Source of the DNA: an uncultured Dermabacteraceae bacterium
Lineage (GTDB): Bacteria > Actinomycetota > Actinomycetes > Actinomycetales > Dermabacteraceae
Reading direction: 5' to 3'
NCBI GenBank assembly: GCA_946223075.1
Contig: CAMILZ010000013.1
Span: 1-64,000 of the forward strand
Length of the DNA stretch: 64,000 bases
Positions 24,762-33,800 of the stretch are shown piece by piece. Position numbers and translations under genes: made by a program. Numbering within the stretch: the first letter of the stretch is position 1; the number at the start of each line of letters is the position of its first letter. The notes beneath the pieces are model-generated. The model was given only the letters and a program-made list of their open reading frames with translations. It was not told the DNA's origin and searched no databases.

Positions 24762-26453
24762 TCACGCCACTTCAAAGAAGATCGGGTTGGTGTACATCCA
24801 CGTGTCGATCCACGGGCTTCCTTCGCCGTTCTCGCCACCGTGGGGAATGGGGCCGGCCGGGTCAACATCGCTGCCCATCGGGCCTTCACCCGAACGGTTG
24901 CCATCGCTTCCGCGCAGGCGGATGTAGCCGTCTTCTTCCACAGCGCCGAGATCAAACTCGACCGTGAAGGGCTCAAGACCGTGATCGGCGGTCTCCTTGC
25001 GCTCCACAACCTTGGTCGTGGGGGTCGTGGTCGTGTTGACGTCCTCGACCGGGCCGGTGACGAGGCCGCGGATGAGGTCGATGTGGGCGAGCTTCGGCAG
25101 GATGCTCGCCGAGTTCTTCTTCGTGGTGGGCGTGACGGTCACGCGCAGGCCAAGTTCGGTGCCACGCTTGACCTTGAGGGTGTCGCCGAGGGTCACGGGG
25201 TCGGCGCTGTCGTCCTTCGCGAAGAGCACAACCTCAAGACCGGAGATGAGGTGGCCGTGCTCGATCCAGATGCGACCGGCGCGCATGGCCTCCATGACAG
25301 CCTCGTAGGAGCGGCTCGTCGCACCCACGTGCGTGCGCGAGAACTGGCCAGGCCAGTAGTCGCTTCCGCCCTGCGCTTCGTTCGTGTTGACGGGGATGGG
25401 GCGGCGGCCCACGCGGTTGAAGTTATTGAGGCTCGCGCCTTCTTCCCAGCCGTCACCGGTCGGGTACTCCCCGATGCGGTAGGTGTCGTGGGTCTTGAGG
25501 TGGAAGTCGGAGTTCGAGGTGATCCAGTAGCGGCGGCCCTCCGTGAGGAGCGAATCCCACATGCCACCCACCACCGAGGTGAGGTAGTCGAAGCCGCCGC
25601 GCGTGCGGAAAGCCTCATCGGGGTAGTGCGGAGAGGAGTCAGGGCGGCGGCTGTTCTCGTACTCACCGCGCTGGTAATCCGGGTGGCGGTTGAGGCCGAA
25701 GGCTGAGCCCTGGGCGCCGGGGGCGCCCTCCATGCCGAGGTAGATGTCGCGATCGGCATCGTGCCACGCGCGAAGCTCGCGCGGCGAGTCGATGCAGTAG
25801 CGGCTCGGGTGGTTCGCGATCACGATCGCGTCGTCGATGAAGCCCTCGCGCTTCCGCTCGCCGAGCCAGGCGATAGCCTCACACGCCTTCTTTTCCCGGA
25901 ACGCTTCTTCGGGAGAATTGAGCGCGGGCTTTTCCCAGCCGTTGAGCTTGCCATCAAACTCGAGCTCGAACGTGCGTAGCACGCGGGCCTCGTTGATGCC
26001 GGGAGCCACAAGGACCGTGCAGTGCTCGGCTGCGGGAATGTACCACTCGATGCCCTGGAGCACCATGAGCTCGCGCTCGTCACGGGCTTTGCGGATGAGG
26101 CGGTTCGCTTCCCACACACCGCCCTTGTTGGCGTGGCCCCAGTTGGAGTGCTCGGTGAACGCGACAACGTCCACGCCGAACTCCTCGGCCTTGTCCATGA
26201 TCATGTCCATCGTGTACTTCGCATCGTGGCTGTAAAGCGAGTGCACGTGGTGGTCAACAACGAGCCAATCAAGCCCCGTCTCGGCGGGAGCGAGATCCTG
26301 GGGCTCGGGCGTGGGGGTTTCTTCAGCGATCGCGGAGCCGGTGCCGGCAGCCGCGGCGGCACCGAGGGCACCGGCGGCAACGCTGCCGCGAAGAACGGCG
26401 CGGCGGCTCGGGGTGGTGAGGGAGGAGGCGTGAGGGGAGCGAAGCTCGGTCAT
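24762..26453 (-). CDS. Tat-exported PHP-domain phosphoesterase
   Basis: 563 aa. The N-terminus has a twin-arginine signal (PSRRAVLRG, then an Ala/Gly-rich helix ending about SAIAEE). The mature protein begins with a PHP metal site: VVDHHVHSLYSHDAKY, FTEHSNW, IVIANHPSRY and ITSNSDFH supply the His/Asp/Glu metal ligands. The C-terminal ~170 residues look like a beta-rich domain. It likely hydrolyses phosphate esters at the cell surface; the substrate is unknown. Paired with the downstream PLC-like enzyme, perhaps for phosphate scavenging, although no Pho box was recognised. Confidence 0.85.
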   Translation of the reverse strand: MTELRSPHASSLTTPSRRAVLRGSVAAGALGAAAAAGTGSAIAEETPTPEPQDLAPAETGLDWLVVDHHVHSLYSHDAKYTMDMIMDKAEEFGVDVVAFTEHSNWGHANKGGVWEANRLIRKARDERELMVLQGIEWYIPAAEHCTVLVAPGINEARVLRTFELEFDGKLNGWEKPALNSPEEAFREKKACEAIAWLGERKREGFIDDAIVIANHPSRYCIDSPRELRAWHDADRDIYLGMEGAPGAQGSAFGLNRHPDYQRGEYENSRRPDSSPHYPDEAFRTRGGFDYLTSVVGGMWDSLLTEGRRYWITSNSDFHLKTHDTYRIGEYPTGDGWEEGASLNNFNRVGRRPIPVNTNEAQGGSDYWPGQFSRTHVGATSRSYEAVMEAMRAGRIWIEHGHLISGLEVVLFAKDDSADPVTLGDTLKVKRGTELGLRVTVTPTTKKNSASILPKLAHIDLIRGLVTGPVEDVNTTTTPTTKVVERKETADHGLEPFTVEFDLGAVEEDGYIRLRGSDGNRSGEGPMGSDVDPAGPIPHGGENGEGSPWIDTWMYTNPIFFEVA

Positions 26454-26519
26454 GGGGGAATCTTTCTCTCAGGGCGTCGGGGAGACCAATGAGAACGCTA
26501 AAGGGAGGAAGTGAATAGC

Positions 26520-26562
26520 GGGTAACGAGTTGGGGGCGAAATTCGACACCAACTAGTTACCC
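26520..26562. promoter_or_regulatory. Long inverted repeat in the divergent PHP/LPxTG promoter region
   Basis: Arms 26520-26533 and 26549-26562 (GGGTAACGAGTTGG with CCAACTAGTTACCC) are complementary at 13 of 14 positions with a 15-nt spacer. It lies between two divergent genes for cell-surface proteins, so it may be a shared operator. Confidence 0.5.
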
Positions 26563-26633
26563 ATCGTTCACTGAAGCCTGTCACAGTTGTCCTCGCTAAC
26601 CCACTCCCCGTGCCCCAAGGAATGTGTAGAACC

Positions 26634-27467
26634 ATGCAGCTCTCCTCCTCCCTCCGCCGCCCGGTTGCCCTTGCCGGCGCCGCTGCGCTCCTCGCCCTCC
26701 CCACCGTCGCTTCCGCAGAGACCCAGGTCAACGTCGACGACACCGTGAACGCGACCATCGAGACCACCGACGGTATCCAGAAGCAGGGCCCGCTCGAGGC
26801 CGATCCCTTCACCTACACCGTCAAGTCGCGCGTGCAGTGCGAAGAGCCGTACGTTGACGGCGCCCGCACGTCCTTCCTCCAGGGCGCTTCGCTCGAAGAA
26901 ATCCCCACCAACGACATGCCCATCGTGATGTCCGGCATCGACGGTCTCGTGGACGGCAAGGCCGTCAACCCGATCGACGCGAGCTTCGTGGACTTCGCCA
27001 ACAAGGGCGAAGCGAAGCTCCTCATCGAATGCGTGAAGATCGACAATGGCATCCCGCAGGTTGCCCCCAACCCCATCGTCCAGGACCTCACGATCACCGA
27101 GGACGAATGGCAGATGAACGGCATCTCCTTCACCGAGGTCCCCGATCCCACCCCCGCGCCGAGTGACGACGACGGCGCTGACGCCGGTGCAGATGATGGC
27201 GGCACGGGCGAAAACACGGGCGCAGTTGACCCCGCTGATCCGTCAGCTGGGGATCCGGCCGCGTCCGACGGTGCCGATGCCAACGACCCCGGGAAAACCG
27301 AACCGTCGAAGCAGGCCCCTGCGAAGCCCTCGAGCTCCTCGGGCACGCAGAGCGGCGCTCGCGGGTTCATGCCTCGCACGGGCGCGGAGATCGCCGCAAC
27401 GGCAGTTCTCGCTCTCGCGCTCATCGGCGGCGGCGCCTTCGCCCTCACCCGCATGCGCAAGAACTAA
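26634..27467 (+). CDS. LPxTG-type cell-wall-anchored surface protein
   Basis: 277 aa from ATG 26634 (AAGGA at 26617-26621). Signal peptide residues 1-29 end in ASA-E. The mature domain (about 30-175) has two Cys residues (Cys in RVQCEEP and LIECVK) that may form a disulphide. An Asp/Ala/Pro/Ser-rich spacer follows. The sorting signal is MPRTG, then a hydrophobic helix and the basic tail RMRKN; M in place of L in LPxTG is unusual but seen in actinobacteria. Function unknown. Divergent from the PHP phosphoesterase. Confidence 0.82.
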   Translation: MQLSSSLRRPVALAGAAALLALPTVASAETQVNVDDTVNATIETTDGIQKQGPLEADPFTYTVKSRVQCEEPYVDGARTSFLQGASLEEIPTNDMPIVMSGIDGLVDGKAVNPIDASFVDFANKGEAKLLIECVKIDNGIPQVAPNPIVQDLTITEDEWQMNGISFTEVPDPTPAPSDDDGADAGADDGGTGENTGAVDPADPSAGDPAASDGADANDPGKTEPSKQAPAKPSSSSGTQSGARGFMPRTGAEIAATAVLALALIGGGAFALTRMRKN

Positions 27468-27484
27468 ACAGCACTACGCAAGAA

Positions 27485-27514
27485 GGAGGGCCCGAGCGAT
27501 TGCTCGGGCCCTCC
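27485..27514. terminator. Bidirectional terminator
   Basis: Perfect 13-bp stem (27485-27497 with 27502-27514), GATT loop, between the convergent 3' ends of the LPxTG gene and codA. Confidence 0.85.
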
Positions 27515-27555
27515 CTTATAGCGATAAGGCTGGCGACATCTAGCCGAGGGGAAAC

Positions 27556-28791
27556 CTAGCCCCAATACACCTCGCGGGTTGCCGGCTCGGTCTTCGCGAT
27601 GAGCTTCCCGTCGCGGTACGAGCGCACCACGGGCGCGTTGAAGTTGAGGGCCTCCACCCAATCAGGGGCGTCAAGCACCACGAAACGCGCGGGGTTGCCC
27701 ACTTCGATGCCGTAGTTTTCAAGGTGCAGCGTGCGCGCCGCATTGTGCGTCACGAAGTTGTAGGACTCGGCGATCTGCGGGTAGCCCATCATCTGCGTGA
27801 CATAAAGACCGGTCAGCACGATGTCGCGCAGGTTCCCCGTGCCGAGCGGGTTCCACGGGTCGCGGATATCGTCGGTCCCGAAACTCACGTTGAGCCTGGC
27901 CTCCGTGAGTTCCTTGACGCGCGTGACCCCGCGGCGCTTCGGGTACGTGTCCATGCGGCCCTGCAGGTGGGTGTTCACCATTGGGTTGGAGACGAAGTTG
28001 ATGCCGCTCATCGTGAGCAGGCGCAAAAGGCGCACGAAGTAGGCGTTGTTGTACGAATGCATCGCCGTGGTGTGCGACGCGGTGACCTTCTCCCCCATGC
28101 CAAACTCGAGAGCGCGCGTCGCGAGAGTCTCGAGGCCACGCGAGGCCTCATCGTCGATCTCATCGCAGTGCACGTCCATGAGCAGGCCCCGATCGCGCGC
28201 GAGTTCGCACGCAAAATTGAGGGAACCCACCGAGTACTCGCGCGTGAACTCGAAGTGAGGAATCGCGCCGATCGCATCAACACCCATATCCGCAGCCTTG
28301 ACCATGAGGTCGCGGCCGTTCGGGAATGAATCGATGCCCTCTTGCGGGAACGCCACGATCTGGAGGCTAATGAGATCGGCGAGCTCATCGCGCAGCTCAA
28401 GCATCGCGCGCAGCGCCGTGAGCTCGGGATCGGTGACGTCCACGTGGGTGCGCACGTACTGCACGCCGAAGCTTGCCTGGTCGCGCGCAACGCGGCGTAC
28501 GCGCTCCTTGACATCCTCCACGCTCAAGGTCTTCTTTCGCTCACTCCAGCGTTCGATGCCCTCGAAGAGGGTGCCGCTCATGTTCCACTTCGGCTCGCCT
28601 GCGGTGAGAACCGAATCGAGGTGAATGTGGCTCTCCACGAACGGCGGAAGCGCGAGGCGGCCCTCGGCATTCCACGTTTCTTCGCCGGGATCGGCGGCGA
28701 GATTCGGCTCGATGTGGGTGAAGCAACCGTCGGAAATGCGAAGGTCAACCGAGCCCTCACGGCCCGGGAGGGAAACGTTCTGGATGAGCAC
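27556..28791 (-). CDS. codA: Cytosine deaminase
   Basis: 411 aa, start GTG 28791 with a GAAAGG SD. Strong match to CodA: the metal motif SHIHLD, then SGTLFEGIERW, YVRTHVDV, LQIVAFPQEGI, IPHFEFTREY, DVHCDEIDDE (catalytic Glu and metal His), ASHTTAMHSY and NTHLQGRMDTYPKRRG. Where E. coli has FGHDDV this protein has FGTDDI, keeping the metal Asp but changing the residue before it. It deaminates cytosine to uracil in pyrimidine salvage. Downstream of codB on the same strand (about 164 nt), so probably cotranscribed. Confidence 0.93.
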   Translation of the reverse strand: MLIQNVSLPGREGSVDLRISDGCFTHIEPNLAADPGEETWNAEGRLALPPFVESHIHLDSVLTAGEPKWNMSGTLFEGIERWSERKKTLSVEDVKERVRRVARDQASFGVQYVRTHVDVTDPELTALRAMLELRDELADLISLQIVAFPQEGIDSFPNGRDLMVKAADMGVDAIGAIPHFEFTREYSVGSLNFACELARDRGLLMDVHCDEIDDEASRGLETLATRALEFGMGEKVTASHTTAMHSYNNAYFVRLLRLLTMSGINFVSNPMVNTHLQGRMDTYPKRRGVTRVKELTEARLNVSFGTDDIRDPWNPLGTGNLRDIVLTGLYVTQMMGYPQIAESYNFVTHNAARTLHLENYGIEVGNPARFVVLDAPDWVEALNFNAPVVRSYRDGKLIAKTEPATREVYWG

Positions 28792-28955
28792 GAAAAGGCC
28801 TTTCTATCGGTGCGGGAGAGGAAAGCTGGGGCTGAGGTGAGAGGTGATTGAGGTGGGCACTGAAGTGGCGCCGCTCGGGAGGCGCGACCAGCCCGGACGT
28901 GAGTCGGGCGCGGCCCACCTGCACACGGCGAACCGCGCCACGCCCCACGGTGCTG

Positions 28956-30269
28956 TTAGCGGCGCTTCGTCAAGGCTACGCCCACGAGGTGAATGGCGAT
29001 CGCGACCGCAACCGCGTTGATCGCCGAGATGCCCCACGGCACGAAGTAGCCCACGAGACCGCCGGCAATCACGCCGATGACTGCGTGCGGGGCGATGGTC
29101 TGCTCCTCAGCGTTGGCATCGAGGTAGGCGTGCTTGCGCAGGAAGAAGTCCACGATGATGATCGCGCCGATCGGCGGGAGGGCGGCGTTGAGGAAGCTCA
29201 GCCAGCCCACGAAGTTCTCGTACAACCACAGGGCGCTCACCGTGCCGAAGATGCCCGCGATGAGAGTCATGGGGCGAGTGCGCACGCGCGTAATGTTCGA
29301 AAAGCCCAGGCCAGAGGTGTACAGGGCATTGTTGTTCGTCGTCCAGATGTTCGCGCCGAGCACGAGCATCGCGGGGATCGCGAGGCCCTGAGCGATCATG
29401 ACGTAGAAGATGTCGTCCTTGCCGGTGAACGCGCCGCCCACCGCGCCGAAGCTGAACATGAGGGTGTTGCCAAGGAAGAACGCGACAACGGTAGTAATCA
29501 CGGCGACCTTCGCCGAGCGCGCGAAGCGGGTGAAGTTCGGGGTGGCCGTACCGCCCGAGATGAACGAGCCCACAACCATGCCGATACCGGTCACGATCGG
29601 CATCGAGCCGTGACCAAACACCTCGACGAGGCCACCGGCTTTGCTCGTTGCCGTGACCATCGAGTACGTGCCGAGGATCGCGATGAGCGGAACCGAGATG
29701 AACGAGACGATCTCGATCGCTTTCATGCCGAAGAAGGCGGAGGCGGTCATCGCCGCACCGGCCGCAATGACGATCCACCAGGGGCTAACGTTCAGCAGGT
29801 CGGCAACGGGGATACCGAGCATCGCCACACCCACGCCGAACCATCCCATCTGGGTGAGGCCCACGAGGGCTGAAGGAAGCAGCGAGCCGAGGCGGCCAAA
29901 GGCCTTGTGGGCGAGGAGGTCGAGGCCCATGCCGGTCTTCGCACCGAGGTAGGCGAGGCCACCGGTGTAGATCGCGAGCACGACCCCGCCGATCGCCGTG
30001 GCCCATACGAAGCCGCCTAGATCAAGGCCATTGCCGATCTTCGCGCCCACACTCATCGAGGCCGAGAAGAACGTGAATCCAAGCATCACGAAGCCCACGG
30101 CCCAAAAACCGTGACGCGCGGAAGGGGGAACGGGGGTGAAGCTGAAGTCGGCATCGTGGCCGTGAGCTTCGGTCGGGGCCTGCCCCGAGGCCGTCACTGC
30201 GGACTCGTTCTTGGCCGGGCGGGCGGAAATGGGGGTGGTTGCGGGGCGCTCAAGCGCTGTGGTGCTCAT
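28956..30269 (-). CDS. codB: Cytosine permease
   Basis: 437 aa from ATG 30269, preferred to 30275 because GAGGAA then lies at normal SD distance. About 12 membrane helices after a ~45-residue hydrophilic N-terminus. NCS1 family features include GWFGVGVAMLG, SFISGGTATPNFTRFAR and ANIWTTNNNALYTSGLGFSNI, the last a cytosine permease hallmark. It imports cytosine for the downstream deaminase. Confidence 0.92.
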   Translation of the reverse strand: MSTTALERPATTPISARPAKNESAVTASGQAPTEAHGHDADFSFTPVPPSARHGFWAVGFVMLGFTFFSASMSVGAKIGNGLDLGGFVWATAIGGVVLAIYTGGLAYLGAKTGMGLDLLAHKAFGRLGSLLPSALVGLTQMGWFGVGVAMLGIPVADLLNVSPWWIVIAAGAAMTASAFFGMKAIEIVSFISVPLIAILGTYSMVTATSKAGGLVEVFGHGSMPIVTGIGMVVGSFISGGTATPNFTRFARSAKVAVITTVVAFFLGNTLMFSFGAVGGAFTGKDDIFYVMIAQGLAIPAMLVLGANIWTTNNNALYTSGLGFSNITRVRTRPMTLIAGIFGTVSALWLYENFVGWLSFLNAALPPIGAIIIVDFFLRKHAYLDANAEEQTIAPHAVIGVIAGGLVGYFVPWGISAINAVAVAIAIHLVGVALTKRR

Positions 30270-30275
30270 GCACAT

Positions 30276-30448
30276 TCCTCACGTGAAAACGGGACAAAGG
30301 CATGGCTGTACCCGGATCACATGAAGTGCTCGCATGGCTCTCTGTCCATGTCCGTGCACAACCTTTCGAAGGTTAGCACCCCCGCACGCGGCTTGCGGCC
30401 GTTTGCGGGGTTCTAGTGGCGCGGCTCGCCTTTTAAAAAACTACGCGC
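30276..30448. other. codB upstream region with palindromes
   Basis: Contains AACCTT-TCG-AAGGTT (30360-30374), a candidate operator for codB, and a CCCCGCA/TGCGGGG hairpin (30380-30410) that might end the small gene at 30449. No gene seen. Confidence 0.35.
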
Positions 30449-30706
30449 TTATTTTGCTGCTTCGCCATCCGCGTCGCCGTTACCCTCACCGCCGAGCTCG
30501 TGCGCTTTGTCCTGGGCAGCGCCCGCGACATCCACGACCTTGTCGGCAACGCCCTTGGTCTGAGGGAACTTCTCCTCAGCCTTCGCGGCGAGATCAACGA
30601 CGGCGTCAGCCGCGGCATCCACGCCTGCGGGGAGCTTGTCCTTCGCCGTATCCGCGAGGGACTGCGCGGCGTTCTTGACCTTGTCGAGAGGGCTGTTCTC
30701 GTTCAT
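30449..30706 (-). CDS. Small Ala/Lys-rich helical protein
   Basis: 85 aa from ATG 30706 with an AAAGGAG SD 5-6 nt upstream. Almost entirely amphipathic helix of repeated DKVKNAAQSLADTAKDKLP-like segments, with no membrane segment. Composition resembles actinobacterial Rv0909-type (MT0933) proteins and stress-linked LEA/CsbD-like proteins. I cannot assign a function. Divergent from the ATP-grasp gene. Confidence 0.7.
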   Translation of the reverse strand: MNENSPLDKVKNAAQSLADTAKDKLPAGVDAAADAVVDLAAKAEEKFPQTKGVADKVVDVAGAAQDKAHELGGEGNGDADGEAAK

Positions 30707-30855
30707 CGATACTCCTTTGGAGAAGTGCGCCTTCCCGGCGCGGTTTTTCGTGTTGCACGATTTTACGGAGACTTTGTGCAAGCAAGCAGGGAAAATAATA
30801 ATCGCGGTTCGATAAACTCGAACGGCTCGTTGTCCCCTTGCGAAAGGCACCTCAC

Positions 30856-32154
30856 GTGACCATCTCGAACCTCACGGTCTCCAGGCCGGGCCCCACCCCC
30901 GGGGTCAGCCGCGGCGGAATCGAGTTCGATGTCGTGGTGCTTGGTGCAGGCCTCAACTCACTGAACGTCACGAACGCCTTCCACGCCGCGTATGGAATGC
31001 GCTGCCTCACGGTTCTTCGCACCGCCGTCGCCATAAACGAACGCACCGTGACGAGCGCGCACCTCGCGATTGGTGCGAACGCGAGCGACGAGGAACTCAA
31101 GGATGCGCTCGTGCAGCTCGCGCACGATAAAAAGGTCAAGCGGCCCACACTTCTGCTCACCAACGCCGATTCCTTCGTCGCGTTCCTCGACACCTTCCGC
31201 GAGGAGCTCGAGGATCAGTACATCATCGCCCAGGTGGACTCGGCGACCCTCGCGAAACTCGCGGACAAGGCGCATTTCCAACAGACGTGCGCTGACCTTG
31301 GCATTCCCACGGTTCCCACGCGCATAGTCGACTTCGCCAACTTCGGCACAGACGACTTCGACGCCCCCGCTTCGCTACCGTGGCCGTTCCCCGTGATCGG
31401 CAAACCTGCAAACACCGCCGAGTACTCCCACGTGCGTTTCCCCGGCAAGAAGAAAGTTTTCGTCATCGAATCGCAAGGCGAGTATGACGACCTCGTGCGC
31501 GCGCTCGGCGAAGCCGGCTTTACCGGCCGGTTCCTTTTCCAGGAACTCATCGAAGGTGACGACACCTCCGAGTACTCCATCACCGGGTATCGCTCACGAA
31601 CCGACGGCGTTACCCTGACGTGCGCCGCGCAGGTGCTCCTGGGCGAACACACGCCCGACGCCCTCGGCCGGCCCGCCGCGATGCTCACCGGGCCCCACAC
31701 CCGCATCGTTGAGCAGTTCGAGAAGCTCCTCGACCACGTGGACTACGTGGGCTTTGCCAACGTTGACCTTAAGGTCGACCCGAAGAGCGGCACCGCCTAC
31801 TTCCTCGAGCTCAACCCTCGGCTCGGCCGCAACAACTACTACGTGACCGCCGCAGGTGGCTGCTACCCCGAGCACATTGTCGCCGACTTCATCGACAACG
31901 CGCCGCTCGCGCGCGTGCGTGCCGAAGAACAGCACCTTTACTCGATCCTGCCCACGTGGCTGGTCAAGCGTTACGTCACCGAACCCGAGCTGCGCGCTCA
32001 GCTCACCGCCGCCGTTCGAGCCCACGGCGTGGACAACCCCTACCGGTACGCGCCCGAGGGCGCATGGATGAAGGGCTTCGCCCTCGCCTCCGGCCTCCGG
32101 CAGGTGCAGAAATTTAGGAAGTACTACCCCAAAGCGACGAAGACGGGGTTCTAG
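30856..32154 (+). CDS. ATP-grasp ligase, D-aspartate ligase-like
   Basis: 432 aa from GTG 30856 (GAAAGG about 8 nt upstream). The N-terminus VVVLGAGLNSLNVTNAFHAAYG resembles the D-aspartate ligase (Asl) family that adds D-Asp to peptidoglycan precursors. The ATP-grasp core is visible: FPVIGKPANTAEYSHV, FLFQELIEGDD (adenine-binding region) and FLELNPRLGRNNYYVTAAGG (Mg-binding Glu/Asn). It would form an amide between an amino group and a carboxylate using ATP. The D-Asp substrate is inferred from N-terminal resemblance only; another cell-wall or peptide ligase is possible. Monocistronic. Confidence 0.72.
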   Translation: MTISNLTVSRPGPTPGVSRGGIEFDVVVLGAGLNSLNVTNAFHAAYGMRCLTVLRTAVAINERTVTSAHLAIGANASDEELKDALVQLAHDKKVKRPTLLLTNADSFVAFLDTFREELEDQYIIAQVDSATLAKLADKAHFQQTCADLGIPTVPTRIVDFANFGTDDFDAPASLPWPFPVIGKPANTAEYSHVRFPGKKKVFVIESQGEYDDLVRALGEAGFTGRFLFQELIEGDDTSEYSITGYRSRTDGVTLTCAAQVLLGEHTPDALGRPAAMLTGPHTRIVEQFEKLLDHVDYVGFANVDLKVDPKSGTAYFLELNPRLGRNNYYVTAAGGCYPEHIVADFIDNAPLARVRAEEQHLYSILPTWLVKRYVTEPELRAQLTAAVRAHGVDNPYRYAPEGAWMKGFALASGLRQVQKFRKYYPKATKTGF

Positions 32155-32432
32155 CTTCTCCGCAGGGGCCGTGCCACCGCCGATCACTTTCCTTCGAGCT
32201 TTCCGGGATTGATCCGGGCTCGCCCGCATTTCAGCAAATTTCGGAACTGAATCGGGACTTTTGACGCCTTTTATTCCCGGAGTTTCCCCTTAAGCGCGGC
32301 ACTCCTCTTCGGCATCTCTCACCCGAAACTGGGAACCATTCCAGGCAGATTCGCTAGGTTCTTTCGTCGTTGCCGCACGCTGTAACGCGGTAGCGATAGA
32401 ACCTGATGTTGTTTGCTGGAAAGGATCGTTCC

Positions 32433-33800
32433 GTGTCGTCTTTCAGCCGGGCCTGGCGCTACGTTTCACGTCAACGCGTCAAGTCGTTCATTATTTTGGG
32501 AGTTTTCGCGGCGATGATGTCGGCGCTCATGGTGACCGGTTCGGTGACGCGCGCTGCCGATGCGGCGGGAGCGCAGGTCGAGAAGCGCACGGGCGCAGGC
32601 TTCGTGCTACAGAACAACCCGCAGTTCAATCAGGGCACTCCTCGAGGTGCGGGAACGGTCAAAGGTGCCGACATTTCCAAGATCGCGAACCTTGCGGGCG
32701 TTGAGACCTACGTTGCCAGGCAGAATGTCACGGCTGATCTCGTAGGTGCGAGCGTCAAGAAGCTCGACCACAACGAATACGACGAGCAGAAGGAAAAGCA
32801 GTTCGGCAACGCCGCCAACGTGTGGGGCCTGAACGGCTCTGAGCTGGAAAATAGCTTCCGCGGTGGGGCTCTCACCCTCACGCAAGGCCGCCACCTGCAA
32901 AGTGGGGACTCGCACAAGGCCCTCATTCACGAGGATCTTGCGAAAGCAAATGGCCTCAAAGTGGGCGATGAGATCACCGTGAAGGGCAATCAATTCGATG
33001 TCGACAACCAGAACAAGTCCACGACCGAGGTAAAAACGGAAATCGTCGGCCTTTTTTCGGGGGATAACCCGAGGCCCGTTGCCCAGCGCAGCGAGCTTTT
33101 CGCCAATACGCTATTCACGGACCTTGACACGACGCGCGAGCTGTACGGATGGACGGCAACGACCGAGATTTATCAGGACGCTAATTTCTTCGTGAAGAAG
33201 GGCGCCGAGCTCAAGGCGGTCGCGGAGGAAGCGAGCCGTCTCGGCATCGACTGGCGCAACTATCAGCTTGCCCCTTCGACGCAGTATCTCGCGGGCATCA
33301 CCGGTGCGGTTGATGGCGTTCGCTCGATCATGAACGGCGCGAAAATCGCAACGTTCGTCCTGGCCATCGCGCTTTTGAGCCTCATGCTGTTCCTGTGGCT
33401 CGGTGAACGCAAGAAGGAAACGGGTGTGCTCCTTTCGGTGGGCACCACCAAGGGTGGAATGCTGCGCCAGTACTGGATGGAGCTTGGGCTCATCGCCATT
33501 CCGGCGATCGGACTCTCGTATCTCGTGAGCATGTTTATCGCGCAATCTATTGGCTCTTCCGTGCTGGGAAGCGTCAATTCTTCTGCGCAGAATGGTTTTG
33601 CTCCCGGGCAACAGGCCGGCGCCGATCTCGAATCGTCGAGCGCGCTTAAAACTCTCGATTCATTGCACGTAAGCCTCGGCAATCAGGATGTTGCATACGT
33701 CGCGATCGCGGCGGCCGTCGTCATTATCGTGTGCGTGCTGCTCGCCGCACTCCCGATGCTTCGCACGGCCCCGAAGAAGCTTTTGGTGGCACTCAAATGA
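32433..33800 (+). CDS. ABC transporter permease (FtsX/MacB type), gene 1 of exporter A
   Basis: 455 aa; GTG 32433 is preferred over ATG 32406 because GAAAGGA sits 7 nt before it. Topology is one N-terminal helix (IILGVFAAMMSALMV), a large extracytoplasmic domain and three C-terminal helices, as in FtsX/MacB permeases. The stop overlaps the next ATG (ATGA), so translation is coupled. With the next permease and ATPase it forms an exporter or mechanotransmission complex, perhaps for a peptide or antibiotic. The 270 bases upstream have no other gene. Confidence 0.85.
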   Translation: MSSFSRAWRYVSRQRVKSFIILGVFAAMMSALMVTGSVTRAADAAGAQVEKRTGAGFVLQNNPQFNQGTPRGAGTVKGADISKIANLAGVETYVARQNVTADLVGASVKKLDHNEYDEQKEKQFGNAANVWGLNGSELENSFRGGALTLTQGRHLQSGDSHKALIHEDLAKANGLKVGDEITVKGNQFDVDNQNKSTTEVKTEIVGLFSGDNPRPVAQRSELFANTLFTDLDTTRELYGWTATTEIYQDANFFVKKGAELKAVAEEASRLGIDWRNYQLAPSTQYLAGITGAVDGVRSIMNGAKIATFVLAIALLSLMLFLWLGERKKETGVLLSVGTTKGGMLRQYWMELGLIAIPAIGLSYLVSMFIAQSIGSSVLGSVNSSAQNGFAPGQQAGADLESSSALKTLDSLHVSLGNQDVAYVAIAAAVVIIVCVLLAALPMLRTAPKKLLVALK

